Source: an uncultured Pelagibacteraceae bacterium
Lineage (GTDB): Bacteria; Pseudomonadota; Alphaproteobacteria; Pelagibacterales; Pelagibacteraceae
Assembly: GCA_902598125.1 (NCBI GenBank)
Contig: CACKAJ010000005.1
Span: 1 to 56,998, forward strand
DNA: 56,998 nt
Direction of reading: 5' to 3'
Part shown: piece by piece, positions 27,557 through 35,154 of the stretch
Layout of the letters: the number at the start of each line of letters is the position of its first letter
Numbering within the stretch: the first letter of the stretch is position 1
Made by a program: the position numbers and the translations under genes
The notes under the pieces: model-generated
Told to the model about the DNA's origin: nothing
Seen by the model: the letters and a program-made list of their open reading frames with translations, nothing else
Databases searched by the model: none

Positions 27557-28455
27557 TGGAGCTCTACCTCAAATTAATAGATGTAATATTTCCTGTATTC
27601 TTTGTTATTGGAATAGGATTTTATTTAGGGAAAAAAGATCCAAATATAAATACCGATTTAATCACCAATTTTGCTGCGAATATTGGCTCACCAGCTATGA
27701 TATTTTATTCAATTACCACGACAGGGGTAACTCTAAGTATTTTTCTAGAATATTTTGTTTACTCTCTTATTATAATTAGTGCGTTTTCAATAGTAGGTAT
27801 TCTGTTTTTAATTATACTTAAAAAAGATTACATAAGTGAATTACCACCTCTAATCTTACCAAATACGGGGAACATAGGATTACCTCTTTGTTTATTTGCT
27901 TACGGAACTGCTGGGTTAGGTGTAGCTTCAGCTATTGCATCTGTTGTTATTCTTTTACACTTTACTATTGGAGTTTTATTAGCGAAAAAAAGCTTTTCAC
28001 TCAAAATATTAATTAAAAACATGCCAATTTATGGAATTTTAGTTTCTATATTATTTTTATACTTCGAATGGAGTGTTCCAGGTTATGTAGAAAACACAAC
28101 ATTTTTATTAACATATGCAACTATTTTTTTAATTTTAATGTCTCTTGGAATTGCTTTAGCTAAATTAAAAGTAGTTTCATGGACACATGCATCAATACTA
28201 GGGGCTGTTAGAGTAATTATTGGACCTCTAATAGGATTTGGATTAATTAAATTTTTTAATTTAAATGGTTTTGCTGCTGGAGTTCTTCTAATTCAATCTT
28301 GTATGCCAAGCGCCGTTCTAACTTATTTGGTTGGTTCAATGTACTCAGATAGAAGGGTAGTTGATAGCGTAGCAAGTGTTATTGTGACATCTACCGTTAT
28401 GTCTTTTATAACTATCCCAATTGTAGTTTATTTTAGTCTAAGATATTTTCAATAA
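27556..28455 (+). CDS. AEC-family (auxin efflux carrier-like) permease
   Basis: A 299-residue membrane protein with about ten hydrophobic segments in the two-bundle arrangement of AEC transporters. Recognisable sites are FPVFFVIGIGFYLGKK at the N-terminus, the first helix-break motif LPNTGNIGLPLCLFA, and a second near QSCMPSAVLTYLVGSMY. Family members move small carboxylates or amino-acid-related compounds, but the substrate cannot be told here. The stop codon is followed by the AT-rich gap and a perfect hairpin. Confidence 0.88.
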   Translation: MELYLKLIDVIFPVFFVIGIGFYLGKKDPNINTDLITNFAANIGSPAMIFYSITTTGVTLSIFLEYFVYSLIIISAFSIVGILFLIILKKDYISELPPLILPNTGNIGLPLCLFAYGTAGLGVASAIASVVILLHFTIGVLLAKKSFSLKILIKNMPIYGILVSILFLYFEWSVPGYVENTTFLLTYATIFLILMSLGIALAKLKVVSWTHASILGAVRVIIGPLIGFGLIKFFNLNGFAAGVLLIQSCMPSAVLTYLVGSMYSDRRVVDSVASVIVTSTVMSFITIPIVVYFSLRYFQ

Positions 28456-28509
28456 ATACAATAACTTATAATATATAATTAAAGTAATATATTAAGTAAT
28501 AAGTAAGTA

Positions 28510-28541
28510 TTATTTACATATTTTATAAAAAATGTAAATAA
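28510..28541. terminator. Perfect 10-bp inverted repeat downstream of the AEC permease
   Basis: TTATTTACAT (28510-28519) is exactly complementary to ATGTAAATAA (28532-28541), with a 12-base loop that can pair further (TTTT/AAAA). It lies 54 bases after the permease stop. The stem has almost no G-C pairs and no T run follows on the plus strand, so a classical intrinsic terminator is doubtful; a protein-binding or element-end palindrome is the alternative. Confidence 0.4.
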
Positions 28542-28867
28542 ACATTGAGAAATAAAGATTATTTGAGTTTAAAAAAGTAATAAACAAGTCCAAAGACGTG
28601 TTAAAAATTAAAATTTTATTAGAAAAACTCCTAAAATTAAAAGATTGAAAGGCCAAAATCCAACAAAATGAGGTGTATTAGACTGTTCTAAAAATAGCAA
28701 TAATCAATAATTCTACAAGCTTTGCGTGTACCGAATATAGCGTTTAAACGGCCGTAGAGGGTGTTTTTTTTGCAATCATTGGTTTTAGAGTACAACCGAC
28801 TGGTGTGTGGGTAAAAAATACAATGAAATAGGGGCTAATAGACCCGATCGCCCGTCAAATAACAATT
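28542..28867. other. Gene-free stretch with a 42% GC patch
   Basis: No convincing gene, tRNA or repeat array is visible between the permease and the alkyltransferase. The left part is nearly pure A/T (28461-28560 is 11% G+C by count), but 28741-28860 contains 51 G/C in 120 bases. That patch includes the palindromes CGTTTAAACG (28741-28750) and CGGCCG (28749-28754). On the reverse strand 28744-28854 is open for 36 codons between two stops and lacks a start at its left end. It could be a relic of a foreign gene, a structured RNA, or an element end. Confidence 0.45.
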
Positions 28868-29143
28868 CTAGAGGCTTATACCCTCTTTTTTAAGTAAAAA
28901 TCTCTTTGTTTTTATGCCTCCTTTGCCTGAATAGCCTCCAAGCGATCCGTCAGATCTTATAACTCTATGGCAAGGTATTTTGGGAGCATAGGGGTTTTTT
29001 CCTATAGCATTAGCCACAGCACGTGCAGCAAGCGGTTTTCCTATGGCTTTTGCCACTTGAGAGTAGGTTTTAACGCTTCCACGAGGTATTTTCGTCAAAT
29101 AGGCCCATACTTTCAGTTGAAATTTAGTACCTACTAGCTTCAT
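28868..29143 (-). CDS. Methylated-DNA-cysteine alkyltransferase, minimal form
   Basis: A 91-residue protein containing only the C-terminal active domain of O6-alkylguanine-DNA alkyltransferases. The helix-turn-helix region FQLKVWAYLTKIPRGSVKTYS and the arginine-finger stretch AARAVANAIGKNP precede the acceptor cysteine in IPCHRVI (Cys58), then GSLGGYSGKGG. The N-terminal domain of Ada/Ogt is missing. Retention of Cys argues for repair activity over an alkyltransferase-like (Trp-containing) protein. It overlaps the stop of the small upstream gene (TAATG) and opens the accessory region. Confidence 0.9.
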   Translation of the reverse strand: MKLVGTKFQLKVWAYLTKIPRGSVKTYSQVAKAIGKPLAARAVANAIGKNPYAPKIPCHRVIRSDGSLGGYSGKGGIKTKRFLLKKEGISL

Positions 29144-29334
29144 TAGTCAAAGATTAAGTAAATCGTTAGAGATAAGCCTACTATAAGGGCTATTATTAAG
29201 CCAATAGCTATCATTTTTTTGCCTTTTGAGCTTGAGTTAGTCCAGAAGTAGGAAATTCCATAAACAGCAGCTATAAATACTACTATAGGAAGTATAAATT
29301 TAATCATTATTTCTAAAATTATACGTATTGACAT
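29143..29334 (-). CDS. Small two-span membrane protein, unknown
   Basis: A 63-residue hydrophobic protein with two membrane segments (about residues 12-30 and 42-60) separated by a short polar loop, SSSKGKK. A second ATG at 29307 would give a 54-residue version beginning MIKFILPIVV, which also looks natural. I do not recognise a family. The stop overlaps the start of the alkyltransferase gene by one base, so the two are likely translated together. It diverges from the integrase gene, with the dyad repeat in between. Confidence 0.55.
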   Translation of the reverse strand: MSIRIILEIMIKFILPIVVFIAAVYGISYFWTNSSSKGKKMIAIGLIIALIVGLSLTIYLIFD

Positions 29335-29351
29335 CTAAAATCACTTAATAT

Positions 29352-29386
29352 ATTACTAATGATAATTAATTGTTATCAATAGTAAT
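29352..29386. repeat. 14-bp imperfect dyad with 7-base spacer ahead of the integrase
   Basis: ATTACTAATGATAA (29352-29365) and TTATCAATAGTAAT (29373-29386) are reverse complements at 13 of 14 positions, separated by TTAATTG. The right arm ends three bases before the integrase ATG, covering its translation-start region. Two arms of 11-14 bases around a 6-8 base spacer is the layout of tyrosine-recombinase core sites, but an autoregulatory operator would look the same. No second copy was noticed in the window. Confidence 0.5.
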
Positions 29387-29389
29387 TTT

Positions 29390-30343
29390 ATGAATGAGTT
29401 AGTAACAGATATAAAAAAGCTACATGATGAAACTTTAGAAAATTTAAAAAGTTCTAAAGCAAATAACACGCTGAGAGCGTATAAATCTGACTTTAGAGAT
29501 TTCGGGGCTTTTTGTGCAAAACATGGATTTAACTCAATTCCAACAGAACCTAAAGTTGTATCACTATACCTCACGCATCTTTCTACTAGCTCGAAAATAA
29601 GCACTTTAAGGCGAAGGTTAGTCTCTATAGGGGTGGTTCATAAGATAAAAGGTCATTATTTAGATACAAAGCACCCAGTTATTATTGAAAACTTAATGGG
29701 TATAAAAAGAAAAAAAGGAAGCATTCAAACAGGTAAAAAACCTATATTAATCAATCACTTAAAACAAATAATTAATGTAATAGATGAACAAAAAATAGAA
29801 AAAATTAAAAAATTGAGAAACAAAACTTTAATACTTATAGGATTTGGTGGAGGATTTAGACGTACAGAGCTAATTTCTATTGACCATGAGGACATAGATT
29901 TTGTTCAAGAGGGAGTAAAAATAACTGTTAAAAGATCTAAAACAGATCAATTCGGAGAAGGTATGACTAAAGGTCTACCCTATTTCTCTAATGAGAAATA
30001 TTGTCCAGTCATAAATTTGAAGAATTGGTTAACATTATCAAAAATAAAAACTGGCCCAATATTTAGAAGATTTGCAAAAGGATCTACTCTGACTGACCAC
30101 AGATTAACCGATCAATCTGTGGTCTTAATTATCAAAGATTGCTTAAAATTAGCTGGAATTGAAAATAAAAATTTTTCTGGCCATAGTTTAAGATCAGGAT
30201 TTGCGACAGTTGCTGCAGAGTCTGGAGCTGATGAAAGAAGTATAATGGCAATGACAGGTCATAAAACTACTCAAATGGTAAGAAGATATATAAGAGAAGC
30301 AAATATATTTAAAAATAATGCATTAAATAAGATAAAAATTTAA
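29390..30343 (+). CDS. Tyrosine recombinase / phage-type integrase
   Basis: A 317-residue site-specific recombinase. The N-terminal SAM-like core-binding domain (NNTLRAYKSDFRDFGAFC, about residues 25-105) is followed by the catalytic domain with Arg157 (GFRRTEL), a probable Lys184, the HxxR box HSLRSG (His265, Arg268), His291 (TGHKTTQMVRRY) and nucleophile Tyr300. All catalytic residues are present, so it should be active. It stands alone with no phage or conjugation genes nearby. It is followed after one base by an FkbM methyltransferase gene. It marks the region as mobile or formerly mobile; XerC/XerD identity is unlikely given its position and sequence. Confidence 0.93.
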   Translation: MNELVTDIKKLHDETLENLKSSKANNTLRAYKSDFRDFGAFCAKHGFNSIPTEPKVVSLYLTHLSTSSKISTLRRRLVSIGVVHKIKGHYLDTKHPVIIENLMGIKRKKGSIQTGKKPILINHLKQIINVIDEQKIEKIKKLRNKTLILIGFGGGFRRTELISIDHEDIDFVQEGVKITVKRSKTDQFGEGMTKGLPYFSNEKYCPVINLKNWLTLSKIKTGPIFRRFAKGSTLTDHRLTDQSVVLIIKDCLKLAGIENKNFSGHSLRSGFATVAAESGADERSIMAMTGHKTTQMVRRYIREANIFKNNALNKIKI

Positions 30344-30344
30344 A

Positions 30345-31097
30345 ATGAAAATTATAATTAAAGATTTAGAATTTTTTTTTAAAAAAATTTTTTTTTCTCA
30401 AAGTTATTTATTAAAAAAAAGATTAATCAGAGCAATTAATAAAAATTATGAAAAAGAACTTTCTTTAATCGATAGATTTGCTAATAAATCTAAAGATGCA
30501 TTAGATATTGGTGTTTATAGAGGTGTATATTCATTTAAATTATCGAAAAGTTTTAAAAAAGTTCATGCATTTGAACCAAATCCTCTACTATTCCCTTATT
30601 TAGATAAAAATTTAAAAAAAATTATCAATAATATTGATTTATATAATTTGGCTTTATCAGATAAGAAAGGAGACACAGAATTAAAATTGCCTAAAAGAAC
30701 TAAATCAATTTTCAAAGATAATATTGAAGAACTTTATCAATTAGGAGCAGCTTCTATACATCCTCAAAAAGATTTTAAAGAATTCAAAAAAATTCAAGTT
30801 AAGAAAAATAAATTAGATAATATTCCAATTAAAAATAATATTGGGTTTATAAAAATTGATGTCGAAGGCCATGAATTAGAGGTTATTAACGGAGCTATTG
30901 AAACAATAAAGAGGAATAAGCCTACCCTTTTAATTGAAATAGAAAGACGGCATAGCATGAGATCTGTAGAAGATACTATAAATCATATAAATAATTTAGG
31001 GTACAAAAGCTTCTTTGTGAAAAATGAAAATTTAATATCTACTGAAAATTTAAGTGATAAAAATTTGGAAAATAACTTTTTTTTTCTACCAAATTAA
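30345..31097 (+). CDS. FkbM-family SAM-dependent methyltransferase
   Basis: A 250-residue methyltransferase, probably modifying sugars of surface polysaccharides. The SAM-binding glycine-rich motif is altered but recognisable as ALDIGVYRGVYSFKLS, followed by KVHAFEPNPLLFPYL (motif II acidic end) and the FkbM signature GFIKIDVEGHELEVINGA. The C-terminus gives LLIEIERRHS. It begins one base after the integrase stop and converges with glycosyltransferase genes, which supports a role in lipopolysaccharide or glycan decoration. The precise acceptor is unknown. Confidence 0.88.
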   Translation: MKIIIKDLEFFFKKIFFSQSYLLKKRLIRAINKNYEKELSLIDRFANKSKDALDIGVYRGVYSFKLSKSFKKVHAFEPNPLLFPYLDKNLKKIINNIDLYNLALSDKKGDTELKLPKRTKSIFKDNIEELYQLGAASIHPQKDFKEFKKIQVKKNKLDNIPIKNNIGFIKIDVEGHELEVINGAIETIKRNKPTLLIEIERRHSMRSVEDTINHINNLGYKSFFVKNENLISTENLSDKNLENNFFFLPN

Positions 31098-31103
31098 ACA
31101 TCT

Positions 31104-31988
31104 TTAAATTAAATTTATAATTTCTTTCGATAGGATTTCAAATTTTTTTCTATTTATGCTGTTATAGTTTCTTAAGTGGCTAGTCCATTTATCGTATGGG
31201 TAAGAACTATCAATAATATCTATTTGTTTTATTTGATTTGCTGAAGCTATGTGGGTAATCCATCCATGACATGATATTAAAAGATCTGAGTGAAAAACTA
31301 TATTTTCAAGCTCCAGAAGTTCTTGATTTTCATACATTTTTACTTTGATAGGATTGATTTTAGGCTTAATTTGATTAAGTAAACTTAATTCTTTTTTTCC
31401 AGTCGTAATGATTAAATTTTTATCTTTTGAAGTTATATTATTTATAAAATTAATTATTTCGTCTTTGGAAGGTTCGATATTTACATATTTATTAATATAA
31501 TCCCTGTGAATCCATTTTTCATCGAAATGTAAGTGAATATAATTATCGAATGGAATTTTTACTGAAGAGTAATTTCTATCTTCTAAAAAATTTAATGATT
31601 TTTCATCAAATTTCATTTGAATTTGATTACAAATTTTTTTGATAATATCTATCTGTGTGTCAATTAAATTAGTTACACATGTAATTTTTATATTTGCATT
31701 TAAGAAATAAGATATAAATTTAGAACGATTCTTCCCATCGTGTATAATAATAGCATCGTATCTATCGTTCTTAAGTGTAAAAATAAGTTTAAGTTTAGAA
31801 ATAAAATTATTTTTTAAAATAAGTATTTTTTCAACAACCTTAAATGTTTTAGCGTAAAAATAATTTTTTTCAGATGCGATTAATGTAATTTTACTATCTG
31901 GAAAGTTAGTTTTTATAATTTTTATGAGCAATAATGAGAATAAGAAATCTCCTACTCTATCAGTTCGAAATATAAGAATATTTTTCAT
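31104..31988 (-). CDS. Heptosyltransferase-like (GT9) glycosyltransferase
   Basis: A 294-residue protein with the GT9 opening ILIFRTDRVGDFLFSLLLIKIIK, in which the RVGD segment is the family hallmark, and FPDSKITLIASEKN in the first Rossmann half. The second half contains LLISCHGWITHIASA, corresponding to the sugar-nucleotide site (usually GxSHxAxA-like). GT9 enzymes add heptose or related sugars to lipopolysaccharide core. The similarity in the second half is weak, so the donor cannot be named. It overlaps the next upstream gene by four bases. Confidence 0.75.
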   Translation of the reverse strand: MKNILIFRTDRVGDFLFSLLLIKIIKTNFPDSKITLIASEKNYFYAKTFKVVEKILILKNNFISKLKLIFTLKNDRYDAIIIHDGKNRSKFISYFLNANIKITCVTNLIDTQIDIIKKICNQIQMKFDEKSLNFLEDRNYSSVKIPFDNYIHLHFDEKWIHRDYINKYVNIEPSKDEIINFINNITSKDKNLIITTGKKELSLLNQIKPKINPIKVKMYENQELLELENIVFHSDLLISCHGWITHIASANQIKQIDIIDSSYPYDKWTSHLRNYNSINRKKFEILSKEIINLI

Positions 31989-34120
31989 TTTTCATGCCAA
32001 AAATATTTTTTATTTTTATTTATATCCAAAGTTTTATTAATTATAAACTCTGCAACTAATTCTGAATTAAAATATTTCATATATTTTTTTTTCCCATTTT
32101 TGGCAATTGATTTTCTTAATTTCTCATCTCTAGATATTTTTAAAATTTTTTCAGATAAATCGCTAACATTTTTATAAAAAACCATTTCTTTGTCAGAAAA
32201 AAAATTCTTATATTGAGTTTTTTCGTCAATTAAACAAACCAATCCATTCCCAACTATTTGAGTAATTCTATCACTGCTATAATATTTTATAGCTTTACCT
32301 CTACTTAAATTTAGTCCCATTTTTGCATTCTCAATGGTTTTAAAATAATGATCTGCCCAAATCGGTTGTATTTTGTTTATTCCATAGATATCAAATTTTA
32401 CGTCATCTGTAATTGATTGAAGCTCATTTAAAAAATTAATTCTATCGTCTATCTTTCCAGATTTTAATTTTCCTCTATGTACCCCATGGCTAAGTGCGAA
32501 AAAAACATCAACATTACATGATTTGTTAAAATTATTTAAAGTTTCAAATGAACTATCACTCGGATTTGGTATGTAATAGCAATTATCTTTTTTTTTCACA
32601 AAATTCAAAGCTTCAGGCGATGTTGTGAGAAAAGAAGCTTCCATTAAATCAACTTTATCCAATATTCTTTTTTTATTTCTATCAAAATCTGGACCATATT
32701 TATTCAAAGGATCTAGAAACCATTGTGCAAATTTTGTATTAGGATTGTCCTCTTTTAATTCATTAATTTGATCTCTAGATATAAGATCAGCATGACCTAT
32801 TACTATTAAATCTGGTTTGTAATTATAACATGTTTTTTTTAACTTATCGTTTAAAGTTTTAGCTCCTTTATAATCACTAAAAGATTTATAATATTTTTGA
32901 ACATCTCTATCACTAAAGCCTAGAACACTATGACCAAGTCTTATAAAGCCATTATTAATTCTTCTCCCAGTATTAAAAAAAAGTCTTCCATCTAATCTTT
33001 CATTAAAATTAGTAACATGCAATATTCTTAAAGATGTATTTGATTTTTTTATAAAAAATCTTTTTTCAAGATCTAACTTTTCAGATCTGTATTCATCAAT
33101 TTTGTTGGTAACAAACTGGTGAGTTAAATAAAAATTTTTAATTGAAAGTTTTTGTAGATCTTTTCTTTTGTTGGGATCATCTATAAGTTCTTGTATATTT
33201 TTGGTTAATTCTTTTATATTCAAATTGGTCATAATTTTAGCATCTGTAACAGTTTCGGGCAGCCCCCCTTTATTGGTAATGATAACTGCACATCCATTTG
33301 CTGAAGCCTCTAAACTTGTTCTTCCGAAAGGTTCTTCCCATCTTGAACACGCAACTGTAATACTGGTTTTCTTAAATATATTAATTACTTGATTATGTCT
33401 TTTAAAGCCCAGTATTTTTGCATTTTTATGATTCAGTGAAATTTTCTCTCTCTTTTCATCACCAATAATTAGAGCTTTCCATTTCTTATTTTTATCTAGA
33501 ATTTTTTTAATAGCTTTAGCAAAAACATCATATCCTTTAGCTCTATTTAATTTTCCTACAAAAGTAATCCATTTTTTTTTCTTATTTATGATTGAAATAT
33601 TGCTCTTAGATGCAGATTGGTAAAATATCAAAAGTTTGTTACTGTTTACAAATTTATTTTCTAATCCCTCTAAAAATCTTTTTTTTGACCATGCGCTATT
33701 AAATATTATTTTGTAACATATTTTTAATAGTGTTTTTCTTTCAGTAATAGTTTTTGATCCATCCATTGATAACGGATCATTATGAAAATATAAAGTTAGT
33801 ACCTTTTTTGTGCTTTTTTTATTTAAAATGTGAATGTAGCTCGGTCGATTATGAACTTCTATTATAGATGAATTGATTTTTTTTTCTAAATTTACAAATT
33901 TATTCACATATTTTTTTGTTTGACTAGAAAAAATATCTCTTTTTAGATCAATATTTAAATATTTAAGATTAAATTTTCTCTTATATTTTGTATTACCAAA
34001 AATTGTTATTCTATTTTTAAACTTACTATTTTTAGTAGTTTCATATACAAATAATGATACTGCACCTGGGTAGTCTGGTGAAAAATTTTCCTTATAAGGA
34101 AGTAATATTGAAATTTTCAT
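31985..34120 (-). CDS. Two-domain glycosyltransferase (GT4-type fused to CgeB-like)
   Basis: A 711-residue protein made of two GT-B modules. The first (about 1-370) is GT4-like: a donor-side block WITFVGKLNRAKGYDVFAKAI, KILGFKRHNQVINIFKK, and the acidic EPFGRTSLEASANGCAV-GGLPETV motif. The second (about 375-711) resembles the CgeB-like family: ILHVTNFNERLDGRLFF at its start, FAQWFLDPLNKYGPDFDRN in the middle, and NLSRGKAIKYYSSDRITQIVGNGL near the end. Such fusions usually build surface glycans by adding successive sugars. Its N-terminus overlaps the GIY-YIG gene by 29 bases. Donors and acceptors are unknown. Confidence 0.82.
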   Translation of the reverse strand: MKISILLPYKENFSPDYPGAVSLFVYETTKNSKFKNRITIFGNTKYKRKFNLKYLNIDLKRDIFSSQTKKYVNKFVNLEKKINSSIIEVHNRPSYIHILNKKSTKKVLTLYFHNDPLSMDGSKTITERKTLLKICYKIIFNSAWSKKRFLEGLENKFVNSNKLLIFYQSASKSNISIINKKKKWITFVGKLNRAKGYDVFAKAIKKILDKNKKWKALIIGDEKREKISLNHKNAKILGFKRHNQVINIFKKTSITVACSRWEEPFGRTSLEASANGCAVIITNKGGLPETVTDAKIMTNLNIKELTKNIQELIDDPNKRKDLQKLSIKNFYLTHQFVTNKIDEYRSEKLDLEKRFFIKKSNTSLRILHVTNFNERLDGRLFFNTGRRINNGFIRLGHSVLGFSDRDVQKYYKSFSDYKGAKTLNDKLKKTCYNYKPDLIVIGHADLISRDQINELKEDNPNTKFAQWFLDPLNKYGPDFDRNKKRILDKVDLMEASFLTTSPEALNFVKKKDNCYYIPNPSDSSFETLNNFNKSCNVDVFFALSHGVHRGKLKSGKIDDRINFLNELQSITDDVKFDIYGINKIQPIWADHYFKTIENAKMGLNLSRGKAIKYYSSDRITQIVGNGLVCLIDEKTQYKNFFSDKEMVFYKNVSDLSEKILKISRDEKLRKSIAKNGKKKYMKYFNSELVAEFIINKTLDINKNKKYFWHEK

Positions 34121-34355
34121 TTTTTAATTTATTTCTTAAACTTCTATTTTTCTTTATATAATATTCTCTAGAAATTGCCTCTTTTTTTGATTTAAATTTT
34201 TCTTTATAAATTAGTTTCCATTTTCTTCCTCTAGTAAATTTGGCTCCTTTACTCGAATTGTGTAAAATGATTCTTTTTTTCAAATCGCTTGTATAACCTA
34301 CATAAGTAACTGGTTTTTTTTCCTTAGATTTGAGCATATATACGTAATAGCTCAT
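34092..34355 (-). CDS. GIY-YIG domain protein (UPF0213/YhbQ-like)
   Basis: An 87-residue single-domain GIY-YIG protein. The two motif halves read YVYMLKS (for GIY) and TYVGYTSD (for YIG), followed by the conserved Arg in LKKRIILHN and a Glu in KKEAISREYYIKK. Proteins of this size are usually labelled UPF0213 and may be small structure-specific nucleases; their cellular role is unsettled. It lies upstream of, and overlaps, the long glycosyltransferase gene. Sporadic presence is typical of this family, in keeping with the accessory region. Confidence 0.88.
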   Translation of the reverse strand: MSYYVYMLKSKEKKPVTYVGYTSDLKKRIILHNSSKGAKFTRGRKWKLIYKEKFKSKKEAISREYYIKKNRSLRNKLKNENFNITSL

Positions 34356-34362
34356 TTAAAAA

Positions 34363-35154
34363 TCAATAACCTTTTCCAGCTTCTTTATTTTTATCTTTTT
34401 TAAGTTTGTTCAACGCTTCTTTTGAAGCAGTTGTCATGTATCGTTGGTCAGACCCAATGGTGACAAATTGGAAACCTTTCTTTACCATTTTTTCTGCATA
34501 TTCTGGTTTACCATTTTGTATTCCTGCAATAATGTTGTTTTTTTGTGCATGTTCTAAAATTTTCATTATAACTTTATAGACAGGATCATTTTCATGTTTG
34601 TCAAAACTCGGTTTTTCTCCAATAGCCAGACTTAAATCAGCAGGACCAATATATATTCCGTCTAAACCTGGTGTTTGCATTATTGTGTCTAGATTTTCTA
34701 AAGACTCTTTAGTTTCAATCATTGCAAATTTTAAAATTTCATTATTAGCCTCATCTGCGTAATCTTCACCTCCATACACTAGACCTCTAATTGGGCCGTA
34801 ACTACGGTAACCTTTTGGTGGATACATGCAAGCCTGTACAAATTTTTTGGCTTCATCTTTATTACTTACCATCGGACAGATAATTCCATATGCACCAGCA
34901 TCTAAAATTTTCATGATTTGTCCTGGTTCATTCCAATTAACTCTAACCATAGGTACAACGTCAGAAGTTGAAATACCTTGCAACATAGCTAAGGCATTTT
35001 GATAATCAACGATGCCATGTTGCATATCTATTGTAAGAGAGTCCCAATTTTGTTTTGACATTAACTCAGCTGTAAAAGAATTAGGAATTTGCAACCAACC
35101 ATTTACTGCAAATTTTCCTTGTTTAAATATTTCTTTTAATTTATTTTTTTTCAT
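34363..35154 (-). CDS. HpaI/HpcH-family class II aldolase
   Basis: A 263-residue metal-dependent aldolase of the HpaI family, which cleaves 2-keto-acid aldols and often yields pyruvate or a semialdehyde. Diagnostic regions are LTIDMQHGIVDYQNALAM, MVRVNWNEPGQIMKILDAGAYGI, the metal-site Glu in MIETKESLEN, and the Asp in GIYIGPADLSLAIG. Four-base overlap with the aldehyde dehydrogenase means the two are co-translated, so the semialdehyde product probably passes to that enzyme. Being beside iolD and iolE, it may act on a ring-opened inositol product; that is inference. Confidence 0.87.
   Translation of the reverse strand: MKKNKLKEIFKQGKFAVNGWLQIPNSFTAELMSKQNWDSLTIDMQHGIVDYQNALAMLQGISTSDVVPMVRVNWNEPGQIMKILDAGAYGIICPMVSNKDEAKKFVQACMYPPKGYRSYGPIRGLVYGGEDYADEANNEILKFAMIETKESLENLDTIMQTPGLDGIYIGPADLSLAIGEKPSFDKHENDPVYKVIMKILEHAQKNNIIAGIQNGKPEYAEKMVKKGFQFVTIGSDQRYMTTASKEALNKLKKDKNKEAGKGY

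Noticed and set aside
28781-28800. GTTTTAGAG string resembling the start of type II CRISPR repeats
   Set aside because: It occurs once; no second copy, spacer pattern or cas gene is present.
28690-28867. tmRNA, RNase P RNA or SRP RNA in the GC-rich patch
   Set aside because: I found neither the TTCGA-containing T-arm and CCA end of tmRNA nor the conserved cores of RNase P or SRP RNA.
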